The notes under the pieces were generated by a model. The model did no database searches. It was given only the letters and a program-made list of their open reading frames with translations, and was not told the origin of the DNA. This document shows positions 20,060 through 29,866 of a stretch of 64,000 nucleotides of DNA, piece after piece. Origin of the DNA: SLRI01 sp964393275. Lineage in GTDB: Bacteria; Pseudomonadota; Alphaproteobacteria; Geminicoccales; Geminicoccaceae. The stretch is from positions 1-64,000 of the forward strand of contig CAYMTA010000008.1 of NCBI GenBank assembly GCA_964393275.1, read 5' to 3'. How positions within the stretch are numbered: position 1 is the first letter of the stretch; each line of letters begins with the position of its first letter. A program made the translations under genes and the position numbers.

Positions 20060-20592
20060 TGGCCGGACCGGAGGTGCTCCTGGCCGCGGCCGCGATCTCG
20101 GCGGCGGCCGGCGTGATGGGCGGCATGGCGGCCAATGCCCAAGGCCAGGCGGCGCAAGAGGCGGCTGACAACGAGGCCGAGCAACTCACCGAGTCGGCGC
20201 GCATCAAGGCGCGCCAGAACGCGGCGGGCGAGGGCGAGCTGCGCCGGGAGCAGGCGCGCCAGGCCGGGCGCAACCGGGCGGCGGTCGCCGAAAGCGGCCA
20301 GGGGCCGGGCGGCACCGCGCTCGAGCTCTTCAAGATTTCCGCGATCGACGCGGAGCGCGACGCGCTCGCCATGCGCTACTCGGGCCAGCTCGAGGAGCTC
20401 GGCTTCAAGCGGGCCGCCACCGGCCGGCGGTACGAGGGCCGGGTCGCGGCGGCCAAGGGCAAGAGCGACATGATCGGCTCCTTCATCGGCGCCGGGGCAA
20501 CCATGCTCGGCGGGGTCGGCGAGTACATGGGGCCGGCGAAGCCACCGAAGCAACCGACCGCGACCGGCTGGAAGCGGGTCACGCCGCCATGA
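20059..20592 (+). CDS. Internal virion protein B (T7 gp14-like ejection protein), 177 aa
   Basis: N-terminal hydrophobic segment (VLLAAAAISAAAGVMGGMAA, residues ~5-24), a long Ala/Gln/Glu-rich helix with 'ARIKARQNAAGEGELRREQA', a 'VAESGQGPGGTALEL' turn (~78-92), then 'FLGAGATMLGG'-type second hydrophobic stretch. This matches the gp14-like family of podovirus internal virion proteins ('..GV...G........R..........A..G....G.'). It is expected to be ejected and form part of the trans-envelope channel. Confidence 0.7.
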   Translation: MAGPEVLLAAAAISAAAGVMGGMAANAQGQAAQEAADNEAEQLTESARIKARQNAAGEGELRREQARQAGRNRAAVAESGQGPGGTALELFKISAIDAERDALAMRYSGQLEELGFKRAATGRRYEGRVAAAKGKSDMIGSFIGAGATMLGGVGEYMGPAKPPKQPTATGWKRVTPP

Positions 20593-22340
20593 TCCAGATA
20601 CCCTATCAGCGGCGGGCGCTGCCGACGAACACGCCGGGGATCATGCGCGTCGGCTCGGTCGATAGCGGCGGCCAGGCCATCGCCGAAGGGATCGCGGTCG
20701 CCGGGCGCGAGCTGCGCCAGCATGGCCAGGGGCTGGTCGACCACGAGCGGCTGGTCAAGCGCGGCGCGGCGAGCGAGGCGCTCGCCGGCGAGCGGCTCTT
20801 TTGGACGGAGGAGCTGCCCAAGCTCGAGGAAGCGGCCGAGCCCGGCGCGGACGGCTTCACCGATAACGTCCGCTCGACCTTCCAGGAGCGGCGGGCGGCG
20901 CTGGTCGAGCGCTACGGCGACGATCCGGAGACGCTCGCCTATCTCACCGAGCGGCTCGGCTACCTCGAGGCCGACATTCTCGGCCAGGGCATCGGCATCG
21001 AAGCGAAGGCGCGGGGCGAGCTGCGGGCGGCCAAGGTCAAGGCGGTCACCTCCAACCTCGCCGACGCGGTGTTCGCCAATCCGGGCCAGTACCAGGCGGC
21101 CGAGGAAGAGCTGACGCTGGCGATCGCCGGCATGGAGCTCGGCAGCAATGCCGCCGGCATCCTCCAGGAGGAGCGGGAGAAGCTGGCCGAGGCCTATTAT
21201 CGGGGCAGGCTCGAGGCCGATCCGGCCGGCACCCTGGCCGAGCTCCGGGCGGCCGATGGGCCGGCGGCGCTGCTCTCGACCGGCACCCGGCACGCGCTGA
21301 CGAACGCGGCGCAAGGTGCGGTGCGCCAGGCCGAGCGGGAGGCCGAGGCCGATCAGGAAACCGCTCGCCGGCGGGCGGCGATCGAGGCCGGCGATATGAT
21401 CTATGATCCCACCCGCTCGCTCGGCGACATGCTCGAGGAAGCGCGCAAGGTCGAGGATCCGGAGCTGCGGGCGCTCACCGTGGGCCAGGTGCAGCGCCGC
21501 TACAGCGAGGCCAGGGCGGCCGAGGCCGATCGGCAGCAGCGGGCGAGCGACGCGGCCTGGAAGCTGATCGACGGCGGCGGCCGGCTCGAGGACCTTCCGG
21601 CGCCGGTGCTGGCCGATCTCGACCGGCGCGACAAGACGGCCATCCAGGCATTCACCGCCGCGCGCGAGAAGAGCGAGCCGATCCGCACCGACTGGCCGAC
21701 CTACGGCAAGTTGATGAACGCCACGGCGGCCGAGCTCATGGCGACCGATCTCAACAAGTTTCGGGCGGTGCTCGCCGACGGTGAGTTCCGGCAACTGGTC
21801 GAGCGCCAGGCCGGGTTTCGGAAGGGAACCGAGCCGGACAAGCCGGGCGAGCCGGGCACCCTGACGCAGCAGATTTCCAGCGCGGCCGAGGCCGCCAGCC
21901 TCGACGCGAAAAAGGGCGAGGTCGGCCAGTTCCAGGCGGTCGTGCGGCGGGAGGTCGATCAGCAGCAGAAGGCGCTCGGCCGGGCGCTCACCTATGGCGA
22001 GCGCCAGAAGATCGTCGACGGGCTGACGCTCACCGTCACCACGGCGCGCTATCAGTGGTGGCCGAATACCGAGGAGCGGGTCTTCCAGCTCGGCGAGGGC
22101 GAGCATTACGAGCTCACGCCGGACAACATCGCGGATCAGCGGGACGCGATCGCGCGGCTCACCGGCCTGCCGGGCGGCCAGCTCCTGCCCACGGCCGAGA
22201 AGCTCGAGGCGGCGGGCGTGCCGGTCACGGTGACCACGCTCGAGATGGCGGCCGCCCTGATCAGGCAGGGGTCGCCTGTTACCCGTGAAACAATGGAGGC
22301 CTTGGCCGAGGCAGCCCGCAAGAAGGCGGGCGCGTCTTGA
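20589..22340 (+). CDS. Internal virion protein C (T7 gp15-like), 583 aa
   Basis: A large, highly charged, almost wholly helical protein with an N-terminal 'MIQIPYQRRALPTNTPG' arm and repeated Ala/Glu/Arg-rich helices. Position between gp14-like and the giant gene matches internal virion protein C in BPP-1/T7-like phages. 'NPGQYQAAEEELTLAIAGME' (~165-185) and 'DPEL...QRRYSEARAAEAD' patterns fit. No enzymatic motif seen. It overlaps both neighbours by four bases, consistent with coordinated synthesis for ejection complex assembly. Confidence 0.75.
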   Translation: MIQIPYQRRALPTNTPGIMRVGSVDSGGQAIAEGIAVAGRELRQHGQGLVDHERLVKRGAASEALAGERLFWTEELPKLEEAAEPGADGFTDNVRSTFQERRAALVERYGDDPETLAYLTERLGYLEADILGQGIGIEAKARGELRAAKVKAVTSNLADAVFANPGQYQAAEEELTLAIAGMELGSNAAGILQEEREKLAEAYYRGRLEADPAGTLAELRAADGPAALLSTGTRHALTNAAQGAVRQAEREAEADQETARRRAAIEAGDMIYDPTRSLGDMLEEARKVEDPELRALTVGQVQRRYSEARAAEADRQQRASDAAWKLIDGGGRLEDLPAPVLADLDRRDKTAIQAFTAAREKSEPIRTDWPTYGKLMNATAAELMATDLNKFRAVLADGEFRQLVERQAGFRKGTEPDKPGEPGTLTQQISSAAEAASLDAKKGEVGQFQAVVRREVDQQQKALGRALTYGERQKIVDGLTLTVTTARYQWWPNTEERVFQLGEGEHYELTPDNIADQRDAIARLTGLPGGQLLPTAEKLEAAGVPVTVTTLEMAAALIRQGSPVTRETMEALAEAARKKAGAS

Positions 22341-25300
22341 GCGTCTGGGACGATCTCGCCCGCGATCTGGCGGCGCAGTCGCCGGCCGGGGCACCGGCGG
22401 CCGGGCTTGTGCCGGACCCGCGACTATCGCGCGGACCGTCAACGGGTCCGGCGCGGCCTAATTGGGACGCAATCGCCGGCGATCTCAAGAGCGAAAATCT
22501 CACCCGCGCCTTGCAGGGCGTCGATCCCTTGATGGCGGACAAGGCGGGCGCCGCGGCGCAGCTCTCGAAGGCGACGGGGGCGCCGGCGGATCTGCTCCTC
22601 GCCGATCCGGCGGCGGCGGCGGCGCTCGAGGAGCGGCAGCGGCGGGAAAGGGTCCGGCTCGAGGCCGAGGCGCTCGCCGGACGAACCAACGAGCTCGGCC
22701 AGTGGCTGGGCCAGCCCGGCAAGGCGGCGGTCGCGGCCGACGATTTCCTCACCCTGGGCAAGATCGCCGACACGCTCGCGGGGATGGGATCGGATGCCAT
22801 CGAGCAATACACGGCCGGCGCCGAAACCATGGAAGCCGGGATCCTCGGCGCCAAGCTGCTGGCCGGCCAGGAGCTGACCGAGGCCGAGGCCGCGCGGCTG
22901 GCCGAGCTCGATGGCAAGCCACAGCCTTCGTCCGCCTATCCGCTGATCGGTGCCGCCGCGAACCTGGTCGGAACCATGGTTGCCTCGGTCGTCGCCACGT
23001 TCGAGGCCGGGGCGGGCGGCGCCGTTGTCGGCGCCGGGGTGGGCTTCGCCACGGGCGGGCCGCTCGGCGTGATCCCGGGCGCCGCCGCGGGCTACACGCT
23101 GGCGTCGCGGGCCGGCATGATCGCCTATAGCGGCTCGGCCAATGGCGGCCTCGCCTATCTCGAGTTCCGCAAGATCAGGACCGAGGACGGCGCACTGATC
23201 GACGATGACGCGGCGCGCTTCGCCGCGATCCTGGTGGGCTCGATCTCCGGCCCGCTCGAAAGCGTCGGGCTCGGCAAGGTCCTGTCGAAATTTCCGGTGA
23301 TCGGCCGGCTCACCGGCCAGGGGGCGCGCCAGACCCTGGCGGCGCTGCTGCGGCGTCCGACCGTGGCGGCGGCCTTCAAGCGGTTCATGGCCGATTACTC
23401 GAGCGGCGCCGCGGCCGAGATTACAACCGAGGTCCTGCAAGCCGGGGTCGAGTTCCTCGGCCAGGAGCTGGCGAAGTCCCTCGACGGCCGGGGATTCGAG
23501 GCCGGCGATCTCGGCGACGCCATGGACGCCATGATCGGCGCCGGCCTCTTCACGGCCGAGGGCATGGTGCTCGCCGGCCTGCCGGGGCCGTCCATGGGCT
23601 TCGCCGTCGATTACCGGGCGGCGCGCCAGGCCGAGCGCGACGTCCAGCGGTGGGAAGCGCTCGGCGAGCAGGCCGAGCAGTCGGCGCTGCGCGAGCGCGA
23701 TCCGGCCGCCTTCGGCGAGGCGGTCGAGGCGGCGGCCGGCGGCGGGGTCCAGGCCGTCCATATCGAGGCCGAGCGGTTCGGGACCTATTTTCAGGGGGTC
23801 GGGATCGATCCGGCCGAGGTCGCGGCCGAGCTCGGGGTTTCCGACCAATGGGAGCGGGCGCAGGACCAGGGCGGCGATCTGGTGATCCCGCTCCGCACCT
23901 ATGCCCAGACCATCGTCGGCACCGAGTACCACAAGGGCCTGACGCCTGACCTTCGCACCGGCGCCGGGGAAATGTCGGCACGCCAGGCGCAACAGTGGTT
24001 CGCCGATCTCGAGGCCGAGGCCAGGGAGACGGTCGAGCGGATCACCGCCGGCACCGAGACGCTGACCGGCGGCCGGGCGATCGTCTTCGACGACGTGCGC
24101 GAGCAGCTCATCAACGCCGGGCGGCCGCCGGACGTGGCCGAGAAGGAGGCCACGCTGTTCGCCGCCTTCTTCGGCGCCATGGCGGCGCGGGCGGGCCAGG
24201 ACGCGGCCGAGCTCTATCGCCGCTACCGGCTCAAGATCAAGCGCGAGCTGCCGGGCGAGCTCGCCGAAATGACCAATGAGGAGCTCGACGCTGCCTTGGG
24301 CCGGACCTTCCGGCCCGATGCCGTCGGCGCGGCCGATGGCGTGGCGGCACCCGGCGCGGCGCCGGCCGGCGGCGGGATGCCGACGCGGGACCGGACCTTC
24401 CTCGGCGACGGGTCGAGCGTCGAGGTCGATTATGTGGTGGTCGAGGGCAGCGATCTCGCCACCTCCAACCTCGACGATCTGAGCACGAATCCGGCTTATC
24501 CTGCGGATTTGCAGCCGCGCGACCGAACGCGGGCGGCCTCGGGCGAGCAAGTCCAGCGGCTCGCCGGCTCGCTCGTGCCGGAATTGCTCGGGCGCTCGGC
24601 GACGGCCGCCGATGGGGCGCCGATCGTCGGGCCGGACGGGGCGGTCGAAAGCGGCAACGGCCGCGTGCTCGCCATTCGCCGGGCCTATGCCTCGGGCCTG
24701 CCGACCGGCAAGGCCTATCGGGATTGGCTGGCGAGCCAGGGCTACCAAGTCGAGGGGATGCGCCAGCCGGTGCTGGTGCGCCGGCGGGTCACCGATCTGT
24801 CGGCGGACGAGCGCGTCGCCTTCACCCGGGCCGCGAACGAGCGGACGACGGCGAGCATGTCGGCCTCCGAGCAAGCCGCCGCGGATGGCGAGGCGCTGAC
24901 GCCTGATCTGCTCTCGATGATCAGGGGCTCGGACGTGGGCGCGGCCAGCAACCGGCCGTTCGTCCGGCGCTTCCTCGAGAAGGTGGCGGGCGAGAACGAG
25001 CTGGGCGCTCTGGTCGATCGCAACGGCGAGCTCTCCATCGATGGCCGGCGCCGGGTCCGCTCGGCGCTGCTGGCGCGGGCCTTCGGCGACATGGCGGTGG
25101 TCGAGCGGCTCCTCGAGGAGGACGAGGGCGGGCTCGGCCCGCTCGGGCGCGGGCTCCTCGACATAGCGCCGCTCTGGGCCGCCCTCGACGATCCGCCCTC
25201 CACGGCGGCGCTGATGGAAGCGGTGCGCTCGGTGATCCGCACCCGCGACCAGGGCGTGCCGCCACATTTCGCCTTGGATCAGGGTGATATGCTGGGCGGG

Positions 25301-28300
25301 GCGCTATCCGAGGATGGCGCGGCCTTCCTGGGTGCGCTGATCGTCGGCAACGGCAAGGGCTCGTCGCGGCTCAAGGGCCGAGCACGGATCGCCGAAAAGC
25401 TCGAGGCCTATATCGAGGAAGCCGGCCAGCGCTCGCCCGGCTTCCTCGGCGACCAGGTGGCGACGCCGGCGCAGATGCTCGAGGCGCTCGAGCGCCGGGC
25501 GGCCGACGGGCTCGGGGCGCTCGTCGCCGAGCTCGGCCTGGATGGCGAGACGGTGACGGGCGCCGAGCTCCGGGCCGCGGTCGAGACGGCGCCGGCGATG
25601 GCCGAGGACGGCCAGGCGCTCTTTCAGCGGATGCCTGCGCCCGAATGGTTCAGCGAATGGCTCGGGCTCGAGCGCGACCGCATCGACGCCAACATCGACG
25701 GGCTTTTCCGTAAGTACGAGAAGCGCCGCGGTCGTGAAGGGCCGCGCTTCGATTCGCCCGAAGCCGTCCGGCAATTCATCGAAGAGACGATTGCCAACGC
25801 TCACATCGCGATCGAAGCCTCGAGCGATAGCGCCGTACTGGTGGCGCGAATCGGCGAGCGTGAGCAGGCGGTCGTTATCGAGAACAAGGGCCGCCAGGGC
25901 GGGGTGGTGATTTCCGCATTCGAGCCGGATGCGGGTCAACTCGACGGCAAGATCAGGCAGATTGTCGAGGATGCCCGGCGGCGGGACGCTATCCCCGCGA
26001 TGCTGGTGAGCCCGGCGGCTGCATCCGATCCGGACGTCCGCTTGCTCGTTTCCAGATGGCTCCCCCTACCTCTCGATAGGGTTCAACCGGGCGCCTATGA
26101 CGCTAGCACGGGTCGCTTTCTCGGCAACCGGCGGCTGTTCCAGAACACACCCAAGGGCGCCGATCCGCGCGGCTCGATCACCTTCAACAAGCGTAGCACC
26201 ATCCTCCGGCTGTTCGAGCAGGCCGATCTCTCGACGGTCGTCCACGAGCTCGGCCATTTCATGCTCGAGGTGATGGGCGATCTGGCCGAGGCGCCTGACG
26301 CGCCGGCCGACATCGTCATGGATTATGCGCGGATCCTGGCCTGGCTCGGGGTCGGCGGCCGCTCGGAAATCAAGCGCGAGCACCACGAGGCGTTCGCCCG
26401 CGGGCTCGAGGCCTTCACCATGGAAGGGCGGGCGCCGGCGCCGGAGCTGGACTCGGCCTTCGCCCGGTTCCGCGCCTGGATGGTCTCGATCTACCGGGAG
26501 ATTTCCAGGCTCAAGGTCACCCTCACGCCGGACATGCGGGCGGTGTTCGACCGGATGCTGGCGTCGGCCGATGCGATCGAGGCGCAGAAGCAGGCGCTCC
26601 GGCTCGATCCGCTCTGGGACTCGGCCGAGGCCGCCGGCATGACGGCCGACGAATATGCCGACTACCTGGCCGGTGTGGCCGATGCCAGCACCTCGGCCGA
26701 AAACCGCCTGATCTCCAAGGCCATGCGCGACGTGCTGCGCGAGCGCCAGGCCGCGTGGAAGGAGGAGCGGGCCAAGGTGCGCCAGGACGTGGCGGCCGAG
26801 GTCGATGCCCTGCCGGCGATGCGCGCGATCCAGGCCATGAGCCGGGGCCTCGACGGCGGGCCGGCGCTGCGGCTCGATGTGGATGCGCTGCGCGGCGAGT
26901 ACGACGCGGCGACGATCGACGCGCTCAAGCGGCGGGCGGTGCCGCCGGTCATGGCGAAAGGCGGGATGCATCCCGACCTGGTGGCGCCGCTCCTCGGCTA
27001 TGCCTCCGGCGCCGATCTGGTCCGCGCCGTGCTCGCCATGCCGCCGCGCACGGAGCTGATCGAGCAAGAGACGAACCGCCGGATGAAGGAACGGCACGGC
27101 GACATTCTCAAGGATGGGAACATCCAGGAGGAAGCGGCGGCCGCCATCGCCGGCGAGGAAACGTCGAAGGTCCTGGCCGCCGAAATGCTCACCCTCGGCG
27201 AGAACCTCCGGGAGGTCGTGCTGCCGCTCAAGGCCATCCGGCAGCAGGCCGAGCGGGCCCTGATGCGCGGCAAGCTCGATGGCGTCCGCAACCCGACGCA
27301 GCACCTCATGACGGCGCAGCGCCTGGCGAAGAAGGCGCTCGAGGCGATCGCCCGCGGCGACCGTCGGGCGGCCTATGACGCGAAGCGCCAGCAGGTGTTC
27401 TTTTTCGAGACGTACCGGATCGCCCGGCGGATCGGCGAGGACGTGGAGAAGGCGCTCGGCCGCTTCGGCGCGCTGCAAAAGCCGACCATCCGGGCGAAGA
27501 TTTCGCGCGACATTCTCGAGCAGGTCGACCAGCTCCTCGAGCGCTTCGATTTCCGCAAGTCGGTCACCGACAAGCAGCGCGACCGGCGCCAGTCGCTCGC
27601 CAAATGGATCGAGGAGCAGCGGGCGCTCGGGATCGATCCGGACGTGCCGGACCACCTCCAGCGCGAAGCCTTCCGCCAGCATTATCGGGACATGACGGCC
27701 GAGGACTTCATGGCGCTCGCCGATGCCGTGGCGGCGCTCGAGCATGTGGGCCGGCTCAAGGAGCGGCTCCTCTCGAACCAGCGCCAGCGCTCTTTCGAGG
27801 CGGCCGCCGGCGAGGTCATCAACGCGACCAGGATCAACGTCGCCCAACGCGCCGGCGCGCTCGACTTCACCACCTCGGGCTGGAAGAAGTTCAAGGAAGC
27901 GCTCGCCGGCTTCTACGCCAGCCACGTCAAGATGGAGTTCCTCTTCGATCGGCTCGACGGGTTCCAGAAAGGGCCCGTGTTCGACTACCTCTTCAAGCCC
28001 TTTGCCGAGGCCGAGGCGGCCGAGGGCGACATGCGCCGGCGGATCGTCCAGGAGCTCGGGGTGATCCTGGGGCGCTACTCGAGCCGCGAGCGCGGCCGGT
28101 GGGTGACGCGCAAGGTCCATATCCCGGAGCTCGGCGCGACGTTCAACAAGAGCTCGCTCCTCTCGATGGCGCTCAATTGGGGCAACGCCGGCAACCGGGA
28201 AGCGCTGGTCCGGGGCTACCGATGGGACGCCGCGACCGTCGAGCGGGTCCTGTTCCGCGAGCTCGATGCGCGCGACTGGGAAACGGTCCAGGCCATCTGG

Positions 28301-29863
28301 GACCTGGTGAACTCGCTCTGGCCGGAGATTGCCGCGCTCGAAACCGATCTGGTCGGCAAGGCGCCGCAGAAGGTCGAGGCGGCGCCGGTGGTCGGCTCGC
28401 CGGCCGGCGATCTGCGCGGCGGCTACTTCCCGCTCAAGTACGACAGCCGGATCTCCGATACCGTGTCGCAACGGGAGGAGCGCCAGGCCGTCACCGAGCT
28501 GTTCGGCGGCAACTGGTCGAGGCCGGCGACCAGGAAGGGCCACACCAAGGCGCGCGTCGGTTCGGGCGGCCTGCCGGTGAAGCTCGATTTCGGGGTGCTC
28601 ACCGAGCACCTGATGAACGTCACCCACGATCTGACGCATCGCCGCGCGGTGATCGACGTGATTCGCCTGGTCGAGCACCCGGGCGTCCGCGAAGCGATCG
28701 AGCAAACCGCCGGCCGCGAGCTCTATCGCCAGATCAAGCCGTGGATTCAGGAGATAGCGGCGCCGCCGATCCTGCCGCGCACCGGCCTCGAGAAGATCCT
28801 TTCCCGCGCCAGGATCGGCACGACCATCGCTTTCATGGGCTGGAAGATGACGACGGCGACGGCGCAGATCACGGGCATCTTGCAGTCGGTGAATCTGGTC
28901 GGCTCGGCCCGCATGACCAAGGCGCTCGGCTGGTATCTCAGCAATCCGGCGACCATGCCGAGGAAAACCCGCGAAGCCCTCGCCCGCTCGCCGGCGCTCC
29001 GGCACCGGCGCACCATGTTCGACCGTGATGTGAGCCATGCGGTCCGCAAGATGACGGAGGCCGGCCCCATGTCGGCCGTCCACGAGTCCTATTTCTGGCT
29101 GATCGGCACCCTCGATCTCCTGGTGGCGGTGCCGACCTGGTACGCCGGCTATGAGAAGGGCCTCAAGGACTCGAACGGCGACGTGGAAAAGGCGGAAGCG
29201 TTCGCGGATTCGGCGGTGCGGATGACGCAGTCGGCCGGCGGGGCCAAGGACCTCGCGAGAATCCAGCGGGGCGGCGAGCTCGCCCGCATCTTCGTCATGT
29301 TCTACTCGTACTTCTCGAGCACCTTCAACCTGACCGATCGGGCGCGCCATCAATTCGAGTGGCGCGATCCGGCCGCCTGGCCGCGCCTGGTCGGCACCCT
29401 CTTCCCGCTCCTGGTGCTCTCGCCGATGCTGGCCGAGCTGCTCGCCGGACGCGGGCCGGACGAGGACGACGACGAGTCCTGGGCGCACTGGATGGGCCGC
29501 ACGGTCGCGAGCTATCCCTTCGCGGCCGTGGTCGGCGTGCGCGACGTGGCCGGCGCCATCAACACCGGCTACGGCTATTCGGTCTCGGCCGTCGATACCG
29601 CCGGCGAGGCCCTGGTGAAGTCGGCCCGCACGCTCGGCAATCTGGCGAGCGGCGAGGACCTGACGCGCTCGGGCGTGAAGGCGCTGCTCACGGCGGCCGG
29701 CATCTGGGGCCTGCCGTTCCTCGGCCAGTTCCCGTCGGGCCAGCTCTACATCACCGGCGAATATCTCTTTGACGTGCTGACGGGCGAGCACGAGCCGGAA
29801 GGCGTCGTCGACGTGCTCAAGCATGGCGCTCTGAAGCGGCGCCGCGAGGCCTGGGGGGGCTGA
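22337..29863 (+). CDS. Giant polyvalent ejection protein with DdrB-like, nuclease-like and HELGH regions, 2508 aa
   Basis: The largest gene. Regions by eye: hydrophobic Gly/Ala segments ~200-270 (membrane or pore); ~690-975 a DdrB-like ParB-superfamily region with 'ESGNGRVLAIRRAY' (~770-783); ~1095-1260 an insert resembling phage Barnase-EndoU-colicin/RelE-like nuclease domains (VLVARIGEREQAVVIENKGR in part); ~1270-1320 a segment 'RGSITFNKRSTILRLFEQAD' leading to a zinc-metalloprotease-like HELGH (~1303); long helical C-terminal two thirds with a hydrophobic stretch near 2350-2375. Occupies the position of T7 gp16, but no transglycosylase motif was found. Likely ejected into the host. Confidence 0.82.
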   Translation: MSVWDDLARDLAAQSPAGAPAAGLVPDPRLSRGPSTGPARPNWDAIAGDLKSENLTRALQGVDPLMADKAGAAAQLSKATGAPADLLLADPAAAAALEERQRRERVRLEAEALAGRTNELGQWLGQPGKAAVAADDFLTLGKIADTLAGMGSDAIEQYTAGAETMEAGILGAKLLAGQELTEAEAARLAELDGKPQPSSAYPLIGAAANLVGTMVASVVATFEAGAGGAVVGAGVGFATGGPLGVIPGAAAGYTLASRAGMIAYSGSANGGLAYLEFRKIRTEDGALIDDDAARFAAILVGSISGPLESVGLGKVLSKFPVIGRLTGQGARQTLAALLRRPTVAAAFKRFMADYSSGAAAEITTEVLQAGVEFLGQELAKSLDGRGFEAGDLGDAMDAMIGAGLFTAEGMVLAGLPGPSMGFAVDYRAARQAERDVQRWEALGEQAEQSALRERDPAAFGEAVEAAAGGGVQAVHIEAERFGTYFQGVGIDPAEVAAELGVSDQWERAQDQGGDLVIPLRTYAQTIVGTEYHKGLTPDLRTGAGEMSARQAQQWFADLEAEARETVERITAGTETLTGGRAIVFDDVREQLINAGRPPDVAEKEATLFAAFFGAMAARAGQDAAELYRRYRLKIKRELPGELAEMTNEELDAALGRTFRPDAVGAADGVAAPGAAPAGGGMPTRDRTFLGDGSSVEVDYVVVEGSDLATSNLDDLSTNPAYPADLQPRDRTRAASGEQVQRLAGSLVPELLGRSATAADGAPIVGPDGAVESGNGRVLAIRRAYASGLPTGKAYRDWLASQGYQVEGMRQPVLVRRRVTDLSADERVAFTRAANERTTASMSASEQAAADGEALTPDLLSMIRGSDVGAASNRPFVRRFLEKVAGENELGALVDRNGELSIDGRRRVRSALLARAFGDMAVVERLLEEDEGGLGPLGRGLLDIAPLWAALDDPPSTAALMEAVRSVIRTRDQGVPPHFALDQGDMLGGALSEDGAAFLGALIVGNGKGSSRLKGRARIAEKLEAYIEEAGQRSPGFLGDQVATPAQMLEALERRAADGLGALVAELGLDGETVTGAELRAAVETAPAMAEDGQALFQRMPAPEWFSEWLGLERDRIDANIDGLFRKYEKRRGREGPRFDSPEAVRQFIEETIANAHIAIEASSDSAVLVARIGEREQAVVIENKGRQGGVVISAFEPDAGQLDGKIRQIVEDARRRDAIPAMLVSPAAASDPDVRLLVSRWLPLPLDRVQPGAYDASTGRFLGNRRLFQNTPKGADPRGSITFNKRSTILRLFEQADLSTVVHELGHFMLEVMGDLAEAPDAPADIVMDYARILAWLGVGGRSEIKREHHEAFARGLEAFTMEGRAPAPELDSAFARFRAWMVSIYREISRLKVTLTPDMRAVFDRMLASADAIEAQKQALRLDPLWDSAEAAGMTADEYADYLAGVADASTSAENRLISKAMRDVLRERQAAWKEERAKVRQDVAAEVDALPAMRAIQAMSRGLDGGPALRLDVDALRGEYDAATIDALKRRAVPPVMAKGGMHPDLVAPLLGYASGADLVRAVLAMPPRTELIEQETNRRMKERHGDILKDGNIQEEAAAAIAGEETSKVLAAEMLTLGENLREVVLPLKAIRQQAERALMRGKLDGVRNPTQHLMTAQRLAKKALEAIARGDRRAAYDAKRQQVFFFETYRIARRIGEDVEKALGRFGALQKPTIRAKISRDILEQVDQLLERFDFRKSVTDKQRDRRQSLAKWIEEQRALGIDPDVPDHLQREAFRQHYRDMTAEDFMALADAVAALEHVGRLKERLLSNQRQRSFEAAAGEVINATRINVAQRAGALDFTTSGWKKFKEALAGFYASHVKMEFLFDRLDGFQKGPVFDYLFKPFAEAEAAEGDMRRRIVQELGVILGRYSSRERGRWVTRKVHIPELGATFNKSSLLSMALNWGNAGNREALVRGYRWDAATVERVLFRELDARDWETVQAIWDLVNSLWPEIAALETDLVGKAPQKVEAAPVVGSPAGDLRGGYFPLKYDSRISDTVSQREERQAVTELFGGNWSRPATRKGHTKARVGSGGLPVKLDFGVLTEHLMNVTHDLTHRRAVIDVIRLVEHPGVREAIEQTAGRELYRQIKPWIQEIAAPPILPRTGLEKILSRARIGTTIAFMGWKMTTATAQITGILQSVNLVGSARMTKALGWYLSNPATMPRKTREALARSPALRHRRTMFDRDVSHAVRKMTEAGPMSAVHESYFWLIGTLDLLVAVPTWYAGYEKGLKDSNGDVEKAEAFADSAVRMTQSAGGAKDLARIQRGGELARIFVMFYSYFSSTFNLTDRARHQFEWRDPAAWPRLVGTLFPLLVLSPMLAELLAGRGPDEDDDESWAHWMGRTVASYPFAAVVGVRDVAGAINTGYGYSVSAVDTAGEALVKSARTLGNLASGEDLTRSGVKALLTAAGIWGLPFLGQFPSGQLYITGEYLFDVLTGEHEPEGVVDVLKHGALKRRREAWGG

Positions 29864-29866
29864 TCC

